Made by a program: the position numbers and the translations under genes. Below, piece by piece: positions 24,977-36,779 of a DNA stretch of 64,000 nt (positions are counted from its first letter, which is position 1; every line of letters starts with the position of its first letter). Source of the stretch: Notospermus geniculatus (Eukaryota > Nemertea > Pilidiophora > Heteronemertea > Lineidae); the NCBI GenBank assembly GCA_002633025.1, contig NMRB01000023.1, forward strand, positions 399,997 to 463,996. The letters run 5' to 3'. Under the pieces are notes generated by a model. That model did not search any database and was not told the DNA's origin. It saw only the letters and a list, made by a program, of their open reading frames with translations.

Positions 24977-25192
24977 CTGAAATGAAAAGGAGACAGGAGA
25001 TAGGATAGACCCCACTATTTGGCCATAGAACATGGGTAAGATAAAATGCCAGAGTAGGCCTAGTATAGTAACTACAACTTGGCCTAAGCCTAGCTACATT
25101 CGTGTAGCTAGCCTCCAATCCAGGCCCATAGGATTAGGCCTAGCCTAGGGCCTAGGCAGGCAGGCCTTTGTAGATAGGCCGGCTATTAGTAA

Positions 25193-25760
25193 TAGACCCC
25201 TTGCTAAAGTCGGCCATTTTGGCCCAGAGGGTAATAACAAACACTGAATGTACAGTGAATGTACACTACCGATGTACAGCATGTTTTAAAATCTGCAAAA
25301 ACATAAAAACGTGCCTGAAGATTTATCACGTAACATAACCACCAGTAATATAACATTAATGTGCATTGAGCCTTGGCTTACTTTTGGTAAAATAGTAATT
25401 CAGGAAAGAAAAAAACAGACTTTTGTTGCTTACCCAACCTTGGGTCCAGGTTTATGAATCATCATGTTTCACACTGTGGGATAGGAGCCTGGAAACCTGG
25501 AGATGAGGTTTGTCCTAAACGGGCATGATAAAAGTCTTTTAAAATTTTTTGTGTGAAATATCTTCACAAATTTCAGCCTGGGCACATTTCATCACATATG
25601 TAGCATTGGTGAGCAGGTGTTCATTTTGGAACTTTTCATAGAAGTTTTGCGTAATTGCAGGTTTTAAAACATGCTGTGCATCAATGGTGTACATTCACTG
25701 TACATTCAGTGTTTGTTATTACCCTCTGAGACAAAATGGCCGACTTTAGCAAGGCGTCTA
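25193..25760. mobile_element. 568-bp fold-back element, only in duplicate B
   Basis: Terminal inverted repeats of about 70 bp start TAGACCCCTTGCTAAAGTCGG (right end TAGACGCCTTGCTAAAGTCGG on the reverse strand) and extend through AATAACAAACACTGAATG. Duplicate A lacks it at the corresponding site (near 19575). The terminal TAGAC is shared with the element at 12261. Target duplication is not clear. Confidence 0.85.
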
Positions 25761-26775
25761 TTAGCTGATTAGTAAGTAAGGCCTAGCCTAGCTATGTATG
25801 AGTGTGCTGAGATTAACAAGCATGACCTTGGCCATAGATGAGGCCGGAGAAGTTTCTTTCACACACTACACTGACACAGCTTGCCTTCCTTGTCATGCTT
25901 GTGTCACAACCTACCAACGCCTATCTTCATTTTTGGACAGATAGTGGGTTCCTCGTGCAAATATAGTGCTAGTGTTTCCAGAGTATCACTTAGAGAAGTC
26001 AGCTATTATTTTTATTCATTCATTATTCCAAGTACTAGTAATGATGAAGTGTTTATGTACAATGTCTGAAAATGTCATGGATGTCAGAATGTTGACAAAT
26101 GCCATCCGCCATCTTAGCTGTTTGTCACATGACCCGTGGCGATTTGGCCTTTCTCCGTTGAATCGCCGGCAAATGTCACGCACACTTCTTGCGGTACGTC
26201 TGTGAAGTTGCTGAGCACGAAGTTTATACTGTGCTGATTTTTCTCCGACTTTCGTTTTCATTATTCATGTTATTCTGTCTCCGGGATCATCATGACGTTG
26301 TGAAAACACTTTACTCTCCTATTGACAAAGAATCGATAATTCTTTGTGGTAAGAAATTTTCAATATATTTTATTTCTTTCGTCCCTAGTTTGTAATGCAC
26401 ACAGTCACACACTTCCACAGCACACATGGCACACGCGTCGTCGTATGCATGATTGATGATAGGCCTATTTTATTATGCTGTAGCCTACAGTACACACTAC
26501 AGTGTACAGTGGAGTGTATGTGTAGGCCTACCGGTAGGCCTTCTTGTCTTGTACATCATGCAGGCCCATGTCAGTAGACACTGGTAGAGATGTAGGCCTA
26601 CCGGTGGTATGCTGAGTGAGAGTGAGATGAGAGCTGCGCCTATCATGTTGTAGGCCTACGGTAGGCCTACAGCAGTGTACAGAGCAGAAGTGAAAACTCA
26701 TCGCCATCCCGCCATCCGATCTCACATCACCATGCATGCTCGCACATTGTCATTGCCCCATTCACTGATGATTTA

Positions 26776-27067
26776 GTCAGGCCCGGCTCCAGACCAGGGC
26801 CAGGGGGCGGCATCACGCCGCGTGGGGGGCATACGCCCCCCCCCCATTTTTGGCAGAGCAATGATTGGCCAGAAAAAATTGATCAGATAAAAATTGAGTG
26901 TTTTGCTCTCAGATGCCAGGAAAATGCATCGAAAGCACTAGAATTTAGAAATTCAAATTTTTCTGGGGGAGGACCCCAGACCCCCGTTTGGGCTTCACGG
27001 TTTCGGTGCTCATTGCCACCGTTGAGCTACACCCCCCCCTTTCTGTCAATCGTGGATCCGGCCCTGC
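26776..27067. mobile_element. hAT-like MITE, copy in duplicate B
   Basis: Same element as 21184-21477 at the equivalent position; the left terminus differs at one base (CCGGCTCCA instead of CCGGATCCA). Confidence 0.6.
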
Positions 27068-27952
27068 CATTGGGATAGCCTAGGCCAATAGTGAATAACA
27101 ACAGTAACAAGGTCTAGGTCTTTGGCCTATCATGATAGGAATGATAATGAGAGGTGCTGCTCTGTCATGTCATGTCATGTCATGAATGATGACCATCAAG
27201 GTCCACCCACCATGCAACATTACCTAGACCTAGACATGCTACTACTCTACTAAACTCTACGAAGCCTAGCCCTAAACTTTGTCACCTGTCAATCTGTGTG
27301 GTGTGCAAGCATGGCAATGATCGAATGAAGTGTTTACATCTTGCCCATTGTTTGGGGGCAGCACATTGGAAACTTAACAAAAATATCGCCTCGCCTACGT
27401 ACTTGATCCAAAATGAGAAAAACATGTCGCTGTCAGCATGGTCAGTGGGTTTGGGGCCTTTAGGTTGGCACTTGTGACTTACTTTATGATGCTCTCTCAA
27501 CCAAAGAAAAGAAAGGATGACCTAGGCTAATGCCATGATGTGGTCTGGTGTGAAAATTCAGTTGCATAATTTGAATGGAACAATGATGTGGTTGGTTGAT
27601 ATTTACATCCATACCTCTACAGCTGCTGTTTTCTGTGCTATTTTTGATTTCATGTAATGATTTGGCCTGCTTGTATTGGAGAGTCAAGTGACTAGACTGT
27701 CAACACAAGAAAAATACTTGACCAATTATATTCATTGAACAAAATGCTTCATTTATTGTTCTCTAGATTTTTGAGGAGGATAGTTTTAATAAGCATTGTT
27801 ACAATGATACACAATATTCTACATGACGCAGTTGGATAGACATGAAAAAGATCTCCACACAGGCCTCATTTCACACTAGAAATGTTGTGGAGGTACCGGT
27901 AATGCAGTTATTCAAGGTATCATGAATAAGTTTTTGAAATGTCATACTTTTT

Positions 27953-28442
27953 ATGGTTCCCGATCAATCAGATCGGGAACCATATTGTTTTTGGTCATGG
28001 TGTCTGTGTGTATGTGTGTGTGTCTGTGTGTGTGTGTGTGTGTCTGTGTATCTGTGTGTCCGGTCTGTCACACCTTCATATCTCATCTCCTTGAACAGCT
28101 AGAGAGCCTTTGGTAAAGGTAGAGGCATGATATCACCCATACCTAGGTTATTGAGGATGCCCATTTCGATTATGCAATGACCTTGATGATCAGAGGTTAA
28201 GGTCAAGGTCATACTTTGATAATTTGATATATCTCTGCGTATGGCAGAGGTGGAAGCATGATATCACCCACTATTAGGTCACTGAGGATGCCCATTTTGA
28301 TTATGCAATGACCTTGATGATCAGAGGTCAAGGTCAAGGTCAAACCTGATGATTTGATTTGAGCACATCAAAATGGCTACGAGCAGGCTGCCTGTCATGC
28401 CTGTATGGTCCTCTTAGCAAGCGGGAACCATCAGACATTTAC
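27953..28442 (+). mobile_element. ~490-bp insertion with 5' hairpin, GT repeat and internal duplication, only in duplicate B
   Basis: Begins with a 31-bp hairpin (ATGGTTCCCGATC / GATCGGGAACCAT), then a TG-rich microsatellite (about 28000-28060), then two ~110-bp half-copies each containing ATGATATCACCCA and ending with GAGGT(C/T)AAGGTCAAGGTCA. It closes with GGGAACCATCAGACATTTAC. Flanks AATGTCATACTTTTT and AATGTCATCTTGTTT look like an imperfect ~14-bp target duplication, absent from copy A (near 22335). Confidence 0.75.
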
Positions 28443-29313
28443 AATGTCATCTTGTTTCACATTGGCCTACATTCAATAAAGTGTACAGTTCTGCAGAATT
28501 GCAACATTACTGAAGGCATGAAATGAACTGCATTTCTTCATAAAAACAGCTCTCTTCTCATACAAAAGAGTTAAAATTCTAGGCTTTCTATTGTACAATG
28601 TACACACACTGCACTTTCACTTGCATGATGTGTACTTCATGCATGACATGCCCAGGTGAAAATAGAGGTGTAGTTACTTTCTGTTGCTTGCTTTATGCCA
28701 TGGTACTGACAAATACATAAATGCTTTCTTAAGCCTGTGTTGCTGTACTGAAAGCAAGCAGAAGAAAAAATATGTTATGGGATTCCAGGGAAAGTGATGC
28801 TATCACCTCATTCCTTGCATATATTATTGAAGAATTTGCCAGCTATGTGAGGTAGACCGAGGCCAGGAGAGTGCTTTCACATGATTAACATGAGCTAATT
28901 GCAACTAGGCCTACATATACCACACTGAACAGAGCTAAATTGTGACCCTCTCCAGCAAAATCAGTGGCTTGTCGCAATGATGGCTGTCTGTTTATTCAAA
29001 GTTCACGCAGAGATGTGCATTTAAGCTAAAGCTTTAAAAACTCTTTCTGCTATTGCGGTGAACGCCAGCTTTTCTAGTGAAGAAGTGGACCACAGATTAT
29101 TTTGCAGAAACTGCACTGACACATTAAAATCATTTACTACTGACAAAAAGCCATCTCAAACCATATCTGTCGAAAGAAAATGGAAAAAGAAATAATGTCC
29201 TTCAAAAACAGTTCGTCAGTCACAACTGTCTTTTCCCTCTACTTTGATTATCCAAACTCCAGTCCTGCATTACGGTAGATCTCAGAATGAAGTATTTATT
29301 CAATAATGGTGTA

Positions 29314-29521
29314 ATTACTCTTTCACTGCCAGTGGAATTTCACAGAAAACAGAATGAAAGTAATGATTGTATGTGATATGTCACAGAAAACCTGTCACTA
29401 GGTATGTATTCATTGGAAAGTTCTCGGTGAGCACTTTCCAAAGAATACCTGTTAAATAACATTTCATTCTTTGACGTCTGTTTCAGATTTCACAGAAGTA
29501 CCATGGTTGTGAAAGGGTTAA
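29314..29521. mobile_element. Probable TTAA-type MITE next to the PLAC8 gene
   Basis: Left end ATTACTCTTTCAC and right end GTGAAAGGGTTAA are imperfect inverted repeats of the same type as the piggyBac-like MITEs; an internal hairpin ATTCATTGGAAAG / CTTTCCAAAGAAT lies at 29407-29450. It sits just 3' of the PLAC8-domain stop codon. Confidence 0.5.
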
Positions 29522-29555
29522 TGCCCAACGGCCATCCGTGAAGATGATGTTTTCT

Positions 29556-29888
29556 TTACGATCGAGCCATATCTTGGTCTTTTATCATACTTCCCTTGAT
29601 TTCACTGGCCTCTTGTGCTAACGCACAACAAGGACATAATGCATGCAGAATGACATCGCCAACAAAACTGCCACCAATGCCTTTCAGTTCTCGTATTTTC
29701 TGTCGATTTATTGCGGGGAATATTATATTTGCAATAGGCACCCACATCACTAATCCACATAATAGGCAACTATCACCCATTGCTTCCGCATTCTTCCCTG
29801 CTGTGTAACAGGGGGCGACAAAAGTGACAACGCAGAGGGTACAGTTCGAGAAGCACCCGAGTAATCCGTGACTCCACTCCGCTGACAT
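29556..29888 (-). CDS. PLAC8-domain (cornifelin/PLAC8-like) cysteine-rich protein
   Basis: A 110-residue single-exon frame. Residues 1-95 match the PLAC8 family: an N-terminal W-x-H-G-L-L-G-CF, a run of conserved cysteines in a hydrophobic context (CTLCVVTFVAPCY), then a central hydrophobic segment and an L-C-P-C-C-A-L-A-Q-E motif at about residues 85-95. Family members are small membrane-associated or cytosolic proteins, some regulating cell number, organ size or metal tolerance; the role here is unknown. The whole domain fits one exon and the length is normal, so the model is probably complete, though a retrocopy cannot be excluded. Confidence 0.88.
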   Translation of the reverse strand: MSAEWSHGLLGCFSNCTLCVVTFVAPCYTAGKNAEAMGDSCLLCGLVMWVPIANIIFPAINRQKIRELKGIGGSFVGDVILHALCPCCALAQEASEIKGSMIKDQDMARS

Positions 29889-30149
29889 TTTCTTACTATT
29901 GTTGTTATTCGAGGGAGATGTCTTGTAAAATTATCCCACTGCACTATGCACAACTATCCACTAAAAACGTTTCCAATGTTAAATGCAGATTGGTTGTTGA
30001 AGTATTTTATCTCCTGCTCCTAATCAGCATATGTCAATTGCAAGATGATCTCATATTTCTCAATATCAAAACAGCAGCTGTGTCTATTCACTCTGTTTCA
30101 ATACAGTGTTGTATCGTTGTTGTGTATCAAATATCTTATGCGTAAAATT

Positions 30150-31700
30150 ATTATACCGTATATGAATAAGTCCTCATCTGGTTCTTTGTAAAACACAAAC
30201 TGGGTTCAAATCCTGTAGGGTGTCAGATGGCGAGTGGCTTCACAATGTTTACTCCTGTGAGTGAGGAGTGTATGGCGTCTGTTTCGTTTAATGTCTAGGC
30301 TCCCTTGTAGGTATCCTCATCCTGCACTGCGAGCTCAAAGTGTATAACCTTGAACTAAAGGTAAAATAACATCAAGGATGCTTTCCTACAGTTATCAGCA
30401 ATATAGTGACCACTCCTGCTCTGATGGTATCTGCTGGATCAATTACAAAGTCAACCATGGACACTGTTAGCATTTGCTAATTGGTATGTTGTGTTTCTGT
30501 TGGAAGAGCTGCAATAGAAATAACATGCCTGGTAATATCATAATCAATTAGACGACAACTACTTGCTGTTTCTGCATCATGTCTGTTTCTAAGGGATAGG
30601 AGTGTGTTTTCAGAGCTAGCAGCATATTGAATGCAATCGATCACGTGGAGTGTGTACTAAAATCAATAGTAGTGAATGATGACACTGTAAGACTCGCTGT
30701 CCAGACACACACCAGACAGACTGGGGCCAGAAATCCTGCTGAACCCTAATCCAGGAATTGTCTTATTCCCTAGATTTTTCAATTTTTCCCATCACTGCCT
30801 GCAATACTTCTTTTAATACTTACTTGTCTATTCACCCTGGTGTTGAAATTGACACAAGATTACAGATAGCCTATAAAGGATGAAATATATGAAGCTTTAA
30901 ACTCCAAATTGATAATCCTTGCCGATATAAGTCACTACCTCCTAATCCTATTGTAATCCGTGCTGTTGATGCAAATCAGGTTTGTTTGAAATCTATGTTT
31001 GATAAAACAGTCCTTGACTGAAATTATGCCAGGAATTGATCCTAAATAACCACAATCTGCTGCTATCCACCCTCAGTCATCCACACACTCCACTCAAACA
31101 ACCAATCCACACACCCAGTGCTCCAGATTGTAATATGGAGACTGGGCTGTACCATCCAGCTGTGGCAGAGAGCACTGGGAATACAAGGATGAAAATCAAT
31201 ATTCCTCTACTGCCGCCTGGTAACTGTTGCTGATGCAGGTCGCTTTGGCAACGAGATGAGTCATCACTATCACATGGAGTCGGAGTCGTGTCTTCACTGA
31301 TTACTCTGACCATAAATCTGTAGAAATTCTCCAAGTGGATTCTGTCGAGTTCTCTTCACAGATTCTCAATTATACAATGACTAATATTGCAAAGTTAGCA
31401 CTCCTGCAACTTCAAGTGCTCTCATAACATTGGTCCATGAACAAACGTCGTTCAGTTCTTTTGAGAAGTGGAGCTAAAGCTGCTAGAAGCCCAACAGTAT
31501 GACAGTAGCATAAGACAACAGTATGATCATCCTGTCAGATCGTACCTGAGCGCTAACTTACTCTTCAATTTCCGCAGCATTAGGTATCAAGTCTGCTTTC
31601 TACTTTGCAGCATAAGTATTGATCACGCTTGACTTGCAATTTTTGAATCATTGAAGAAAAACCTGTACTCTTCTTACATCTTGTATACTCTTTATCCATT
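30150..31700. other. Intergenic stretch before cyclin J
   Basis: No recognisable coding exon. The last part may hold the promoter and 5' untranslated exon of cyclin J, since an acceptor (TATCCATTTCAG) is seen at about 31703. Confidence 0.45.
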
Positions 31701-31716
31701 TCAGAGCTTCATTTCC

Positions 31717-31815
31717 ATGGCAACTCGACAGTTCCACCTTGTTCGTGATCATGATCATCTCCGAGTGGTGGCAGGATCCGTTGGCAGACGACATCTACGC
31801 CCACTTGCGCCATAA
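31717..31815 (+). promoter_or_regulatory. Upstream ORF overlapping the cyclin J start
   Basis: ATG at 31717 (context TTCCATGG) reads 32 codons in the +1 frame and stops at 31813-31815, beyond the cyclin J ATG at 31751. If the transcript includes the exon beginning near 31703, ribosomes starting at 31717 would bypass the cyclin J start. Confidence 0.45.
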
Positions 31816-33236
31816 AGAGGAACAAATCCCAGTATACCTTGCCCAATCTCCACAACTACATCAGAGACGGTACCTTGTAGACTGGGCGGCAGAGATTTGT
31901 GATCAGTTCACATTATGCTCAACGACACGCCACCTAGCGGTCCATCTTCTCGACTTTTTCATGGACAATTTCTTTATTGACCTTGACAGGATATTCTTGG
32001 TTGTACTTGGATGCATCTTAGTTGCCAGTGAGTTGTTTTCGAAACGTTGAAACCAAGGAATCATATTCTTTCCTACTAATTTGTAGGACTACATCATTTG
32101 GTCTATTTTCCAGTTGTCTACAGTTCCTGTAAGAATGTCCAAGATAGGCCCTACACACCTTTCTGGAGATCTGGACCAGGGTCATCATGCATCCCTCACC
32201 TGTTTCTCTGAACCTAGAGTAGAGAGGCAAAGTTGATAACACAATAAGGGACAGTCTTCTCATTCTGATTTTCAGGCAAATATGAGGAAAGAGAGGTTTC
32301 CATTCCGAGGTGGTCCCAGCTGAACAACTACATACACAACAGCTCTTTCACCGGGATGGAATATCTTCAAATGGAAATCACACTATTGACATTTTTCAAG
32401 TGGCAAGTTGGGGTCCCGACAGCTGCTCACTTTACAGACTATTATTTAATGGTCACACTCAAAGCTGTCATGGTGTATTGCGACAGTCCGAGCCGGGTGA
32501 ACCAGATTCAGTATTTCATGGCGAAGTATATTGATTATTTTCTGGAGATTTGTTTACAAGGTGAGTTAGTTTAGAGGGGGCGCAGTGAAGCAGTGATTGA
32601 ATGTTGTATGTGAGACCAAAAGGTCATGGGTTCAATTCCCACGGAGTCTCACCTTGTATTTTTAACTAGTCTAAAAGGATCTGCTCCTGGAGTTCCCTAT
32701 AAAAATTTCCATATATTTACAGATCATTCTTACCGAAAGTACCATCCGTCCCTCGTGGCAGCTGCCAGCATTGCAGCGTCAAGAGTGTGTCTGAATATTC
32801 CGCCATGTTGGCCGAATGAGATGGAACGAGTGTCTGGCTACACTTGGGAAGATGTGGAGGACGCAGTGAGACAGATGCTAGCGTAAGTGATAAAAATACA
32901 GTGGCACATATGTTAGCTCTTTTACTGCCTCCCATGAAGCATGCTCGTGTTTCTGGGAATTTCCCTGTTTCTCAGTTGCTGGAGTGATGCCTCTTGTAGT
33001 GCCCAGTCCTCGCAGATTGTTCTGGCACTTACAAAGGTCGGTGGGCTAGAAGTAAGCTTACAACAACATTAGCCACCTGTTGTGGCTTTCATCCATAAGG
33101 ACCATGTCAAGCCAAGCGATTTTTCCTTTACAGATCACAACAAATTGATCGAGACAAAGATGAGTCCCACAGATTGACTCCTCCGCCGACTAAAATGCCT
33201 CTCAGGTCACCTGACTCAGGATATCGGTCCAATTGA
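31751..33236 (+). CDS. CCNJ: Cyclin J
   Basis: Exons 31751-32027, 32276-32560, 32723-32882, 33134-33236; the joined frame is 274 aa, shorter than human cyclin J (about 370) because the long C-terminal tail is missing. Cyclin-box marks: QSPQLHQRRYLVDW, FTLCSTTRHLAVHLLDFFMD, then LVASKYEE, WQVGVPTAAHFTDYYL, and the C-terminal fold with YHPSLVAAASIAASR and YTWEDVEDAV. In flies cyclin J is a germline cyclin; vertebrate function is little known. The start at 31751 is chosen because MIISEWWQDPLADDI aligns with the vertebrate N-terminus. An upstream ATG at 31717 opens a 32-codon overlapping frame. The intron between exons 2 and 3 is mostly a SINE. Confidence 0.93.
32576..32712 (+). repeat. tRNA-derived SINE-like copy in cyclin J intron 2
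   Basis: Box-B GGGTTCAATTCCCAC near 32628 with a weaker box A upstream, followed by a body (CTAAAAGGATCTGCTCCTGGAG) shared with the SINE at 43870. It fills almost the whole 162-bp intron and ends just before the branch/acceptor region. Confidence 0.6.
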
Positions 33237-33239
33237 AAG

Positions 33240-34900
33240 CGGTGGTATGATCAGAGATGAGACAGCATTTTCCCGCGTGTTTGTTTTCATTGGTGTAAAT
33301 ATGAACCAAAGAGATGTGATACTGCCTGGTCAGATTTTGTAAGTTCTATTTTTTTGTTGTAATGGTCCAATCCATCCGTATAACTGCAGTGGACTATTAA
33401 ATATGCATCCTGAGTCAATCAGTTCCACTCCGCTCGCTCCTATATGTCACCACTTACCAATCGGTGGTGAACGTAAAGGTTCGGGCGAAGGAACCTTGAT
33501 CACAACAGGATGGAAGATGTGATAGCGCAGCCTACCTCATGAAACTTCGTAATTCGACAACTTGAGGTCAGAGTGATTTTTGTTCTTATTAATTGCAATC
33601 ATTTTTGTAAAAAAAGTATTTGGTATATTCGTCTGTGATTAAAAGTTTTTCTTTAATGAGGAATCTCAGTTGAGTAGCCTCAATCAGTGAATAGTCAATA
33701 CGACGTTAAATTAATACGTCGTCATATGAATCATGTATTCTCAACCATATCAGTTGTCTTGGCAATAATTTTGTTTTTCATAATTTGTTCCACCAAAAGT
33801 ATTTTCTTTACCAGTTTATAGATTGTTATGTAGCCTAGATTGATTAGATTACCGGTAATATTTTTGAGACAGATATTTAGTTATTTTTTGCTTTTGTTAC
33901 TCTGTTTATAACTGTTACTCAAACTGCCAGTAAGGTGCTCAAATTTTGCCAGTAACTTGCTCAACTTTTGTGTTTGTCAAAGGTCTCCTGTACTGTCACA
34001 TGGGCCTAGCTATTCATTGAAAAGTACTCACGGAGAGCTTTCCAATGAATACCCAGGGATGAGGCTAGCTTTTCTGAGGTTTTAGCCAAACAACATTTGA
34101 GTTTGCCAGTCTTACAGTTGTCCTCCTTTATGCATTTCAATTGATATGAATTTACCAAATCAAAAAGTAGAGGAACAGCCGATGGCAATTTGCCGAATGG
34201 CTAGCACCATCCCTGAATACCTCGTACATTTTTCATGAAGCATGTGAAAATGCCTAAAAAACAACGGTTAAAGGAAGTTCAGGTTTTCTTCCTTTTACCC
34301 TTCTTCCTGATGACACTTCTAAGATTCTTTTTGGTATCGCATGAATTTTGAGACTGACACAGAATATGTGTACATTGTAAATCCTTATTTGCATCTTCTC
34401 GAATCTCTATGACGTTTGAATTAAATGTTTTTACCCTGAATTACGTGCATTGGCAAAAGTTTGATGATCAGGGTCTGTTTGTGTTATGATTTTCCAGATA
34501 AACGTTTATCTTTTGATGGAAATCTTGCTCTATTTAATTGTGGCAGCTGAATGAAGTCATTGGATTCAACAAATAATACATGCACAAAAGAATCTCCCAT
34601 GCTGCACCTTTTCTGAGTGGGTCAATAACCTATCCAAAATACAGTTTTACACTTGAAGATACAGAGTGGAACCTCTGTATTAAGGACACCTTTTGAACGG
34701 ACAGGTTGTCCTTAGAATAACTGAGAAATGTCAACATTATACAGAGGTCAAAATGAACAGACATTGACCAATTGTAGACTGAACTCTGGTGTCCTTGGAA
34801 GAACAAGATGTTCTCCTGGCATCACCCACCAGTGGAGTGTTTCACGTCAACAATGTCACTTCAGTAGTCTTAAATGTAACCCCAAATGCACCATTTTTTT
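33240..34900. other. Between cyclin J and BUB3
   Basis: Probably cyclin J 3' untranslated sequence at the left. At 34670-34855 a repeat of the type GTGGAACCTCT.TATTAAGGACACC occurs, related to the element at 58952-59127. No coding exon recognised. Confidence 0.45.
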
Positions 34901-34901
34901 T

Positions 34902-36075
34902 CTATTTTGGTTTTGTCTCCTGGTCTGATACATTTCGAATATAGATGGCATCCTCAGCTGGTTTTTCCACATTATCCATTTCCATCATGTAGGAGGATGC
35001 AATGGCGAGTGCTGACCCATCATGGCTGAATGAGAGCGAGGCTATGCTTGTCGGGTACCTGTAATGAAATGGAAGGATTACTTGGGGAGAGGGGTTTGGT
35101 CTACAAAAACATAAATACCACAGTCTCTTAACACCAAGTTGAGAAATATATCCGTCAGCTGAGATGATTACATATACTCAGTCCTCCTCCGAGTACTGAA
35201 ATTTAAGCCAGAACTTTTCCCTCACACCCAAATGTTGTAGGCCAATGTCTTTTGGAAAATCAACCAAACACCAGTCAGGACTCACCTGTGGAACTGGCAC
35301 AGTCTTTTCTTATTAAAACCATCCCAAACGTTTACAAATCCATCTGAACCACCAGTGGCAAAAGTGTTGTATAAATTATGGAATGCGATGGCATTTACAG
35401 GAAAGATCTTCTCTACACCTCCTTCCTTTATCCGGTGACATTTGAAGGCGTATTTCCTCTTCTGTATCTCTGGACTCGGGTCAAGATACTCCACAGCTAC
35501 TCTCCCTGGATAGAGACAAATTATGATGTTGATTATGAGACAAAGTGGCAGGAAATCATCACCATCATCATCATCAGCAGCAACAACAGCATTTAGATGA
35601 AAGAAATCAAATGAGGGGTCACAGAAAGCCAGCCTGATATCATGTTGCAATGAGGAGGTCGCCACTTCTCCACGGAAAGATGTCGCTGCGACCATATCAG
35701 GCCTCTTCATTGTCTTCAGGACGTCATCTCCGTGGCAATGTGCGGTGCGAGCATGAAGCCACAACGTCACGGCAGTGTGACGTTGACGTTCCGAACAACG
35801 TCACAGTGGAAAAAAGTGGATACGGTCGCAGCGCCATCAAATGGTAGAAAAAATTAGGCTACCTCCTCATTGTGTTGGCCGGAAGTACAGCACTTACCTT
35901 CTATTGAGCTGAGGACGTATCCCTGTTTATTAGGAAATGTACGAATACACCTCGTTTGGTACTTTAAGCTTGATTCTCTTTTCTGCTGCACATATCCCAT
36001 ATTTCGGAGATCCCAGACTAAAACTTTGCGAAGGGCTGTTCCAACCACTAACTGATTCCCACTGATTACGACCAT
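34902..36075 (-). CDS. BUB3: BUB3 mitotic checkpoint WD40 protein, C-terminal part only
   Basis: Exons in transcription order: 35898 to about 36075 (5' limit unclear), 35286-35505, 34902-35058. The frame runs [46 protein letters not shown], then [51 protein letters not shown], and ends [17 protein letters not shown]-stop. This is very close to the second half of vertebrate BUB3, which as a WD40 propeller loads BUB1/BUBR1 on kinetochores. The first ~145 residues (the N-terminal WD repeats) are not found in the 2.5 kb upstream, which is repeats and then GPAM on the other strand. Either the gene is 5'-truncated or misassembled, or the exons are outside the window. Confidence 0.85.
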
Positions 36076-36339
36076 GAAATTTTCATAACTTGACTGTACC
36101 CTGCCGCGATTTCGACATTATTCAGATAAAAAGAACCTTTTATTTGAGTTTGGTGGATACAGCCTTCTGAGCTTTACAATTCCAAATATTTGTTATCGTT
36201 AGATACATGTTATTTCCAACAAAAATAGGCCCTAAACCTTTTTCAACTGCACACTGATGCCGACCGGTTCTGATTGAAATTGGAGGCACTTTTATAAGAT
36301 ACACCATATTGATAGTGTACACTAGTTCTAATGATTACC

Positions 36340-36772
36340 TCTCCACTCCCGCGGCGCCACTGTCGAGTTTAGTTCAACCTTTTGCCGCGGCGCCACTATC
36401 TATAGCACATTGTAAGATACACCATACAAAGAAAGAAATAGCACTAAAATTGACACACAACGTGATAATATACAGGAAGTCAACTTCCAGATTTTGCAAA
36501 TTTTCGACCCCAACCGGGGTCTTCTTCAGGCTGGCACTTAACAGTACCATCGTACATCTAGTGTTAATTTTGCCGCTCCAACCTTGTGGCGCCACTGTCT
36601 ACAGCACATTATAAGATACACAATCGTACATCTAGTTTTGATATTGCCGCTTCACGCAAGTGGCGCCACTGTCTAAAACACATTATAAGATACATCATCG
36701 TACATATAGACTAGTTCTTATCTTTGCCGGCCCACACTTGCGGCGCCACTATCTGTAGACAGTGGCGCCAAG
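36340..36772. repeat. Tandem array of ~80-bp units containing GGCGCCACTGTCTA
   Basis: Units at about 36350, 36385, 36587, 36655 and 36745 each contain GGCGCCACT(G/A)TCTA followed by CACATTATAAGATACA and CATCGTACAT. An unrelated ~170-bp piece interrupts the array after 36425. The array ends in a hairpin GGCGCCACTATCTGTAGACAGTGGCGCC (36745-36772). Confidence 0.75.
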
Positions 36773-36779
36773 AATGTAG

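Larger units (their letters stand above)
23081..29173. repeat. Tandem segmental duplication II, copy B
   Basis: Second copy of 17660-23080, longer because of a 568-bp fold-back element (25193-25760) and a ~490-bp element (27953-28442), and with about 290 bp at 23831-24121 replacing about 80 bp that includes a splice acceptor. Confidence 0.93.

Noticed and set aside
28000-28060. Long TG-rich repeat as an independent feature
   Set aside because: It is part of the 27953-28442 insertion, being absent from the other duplicate.
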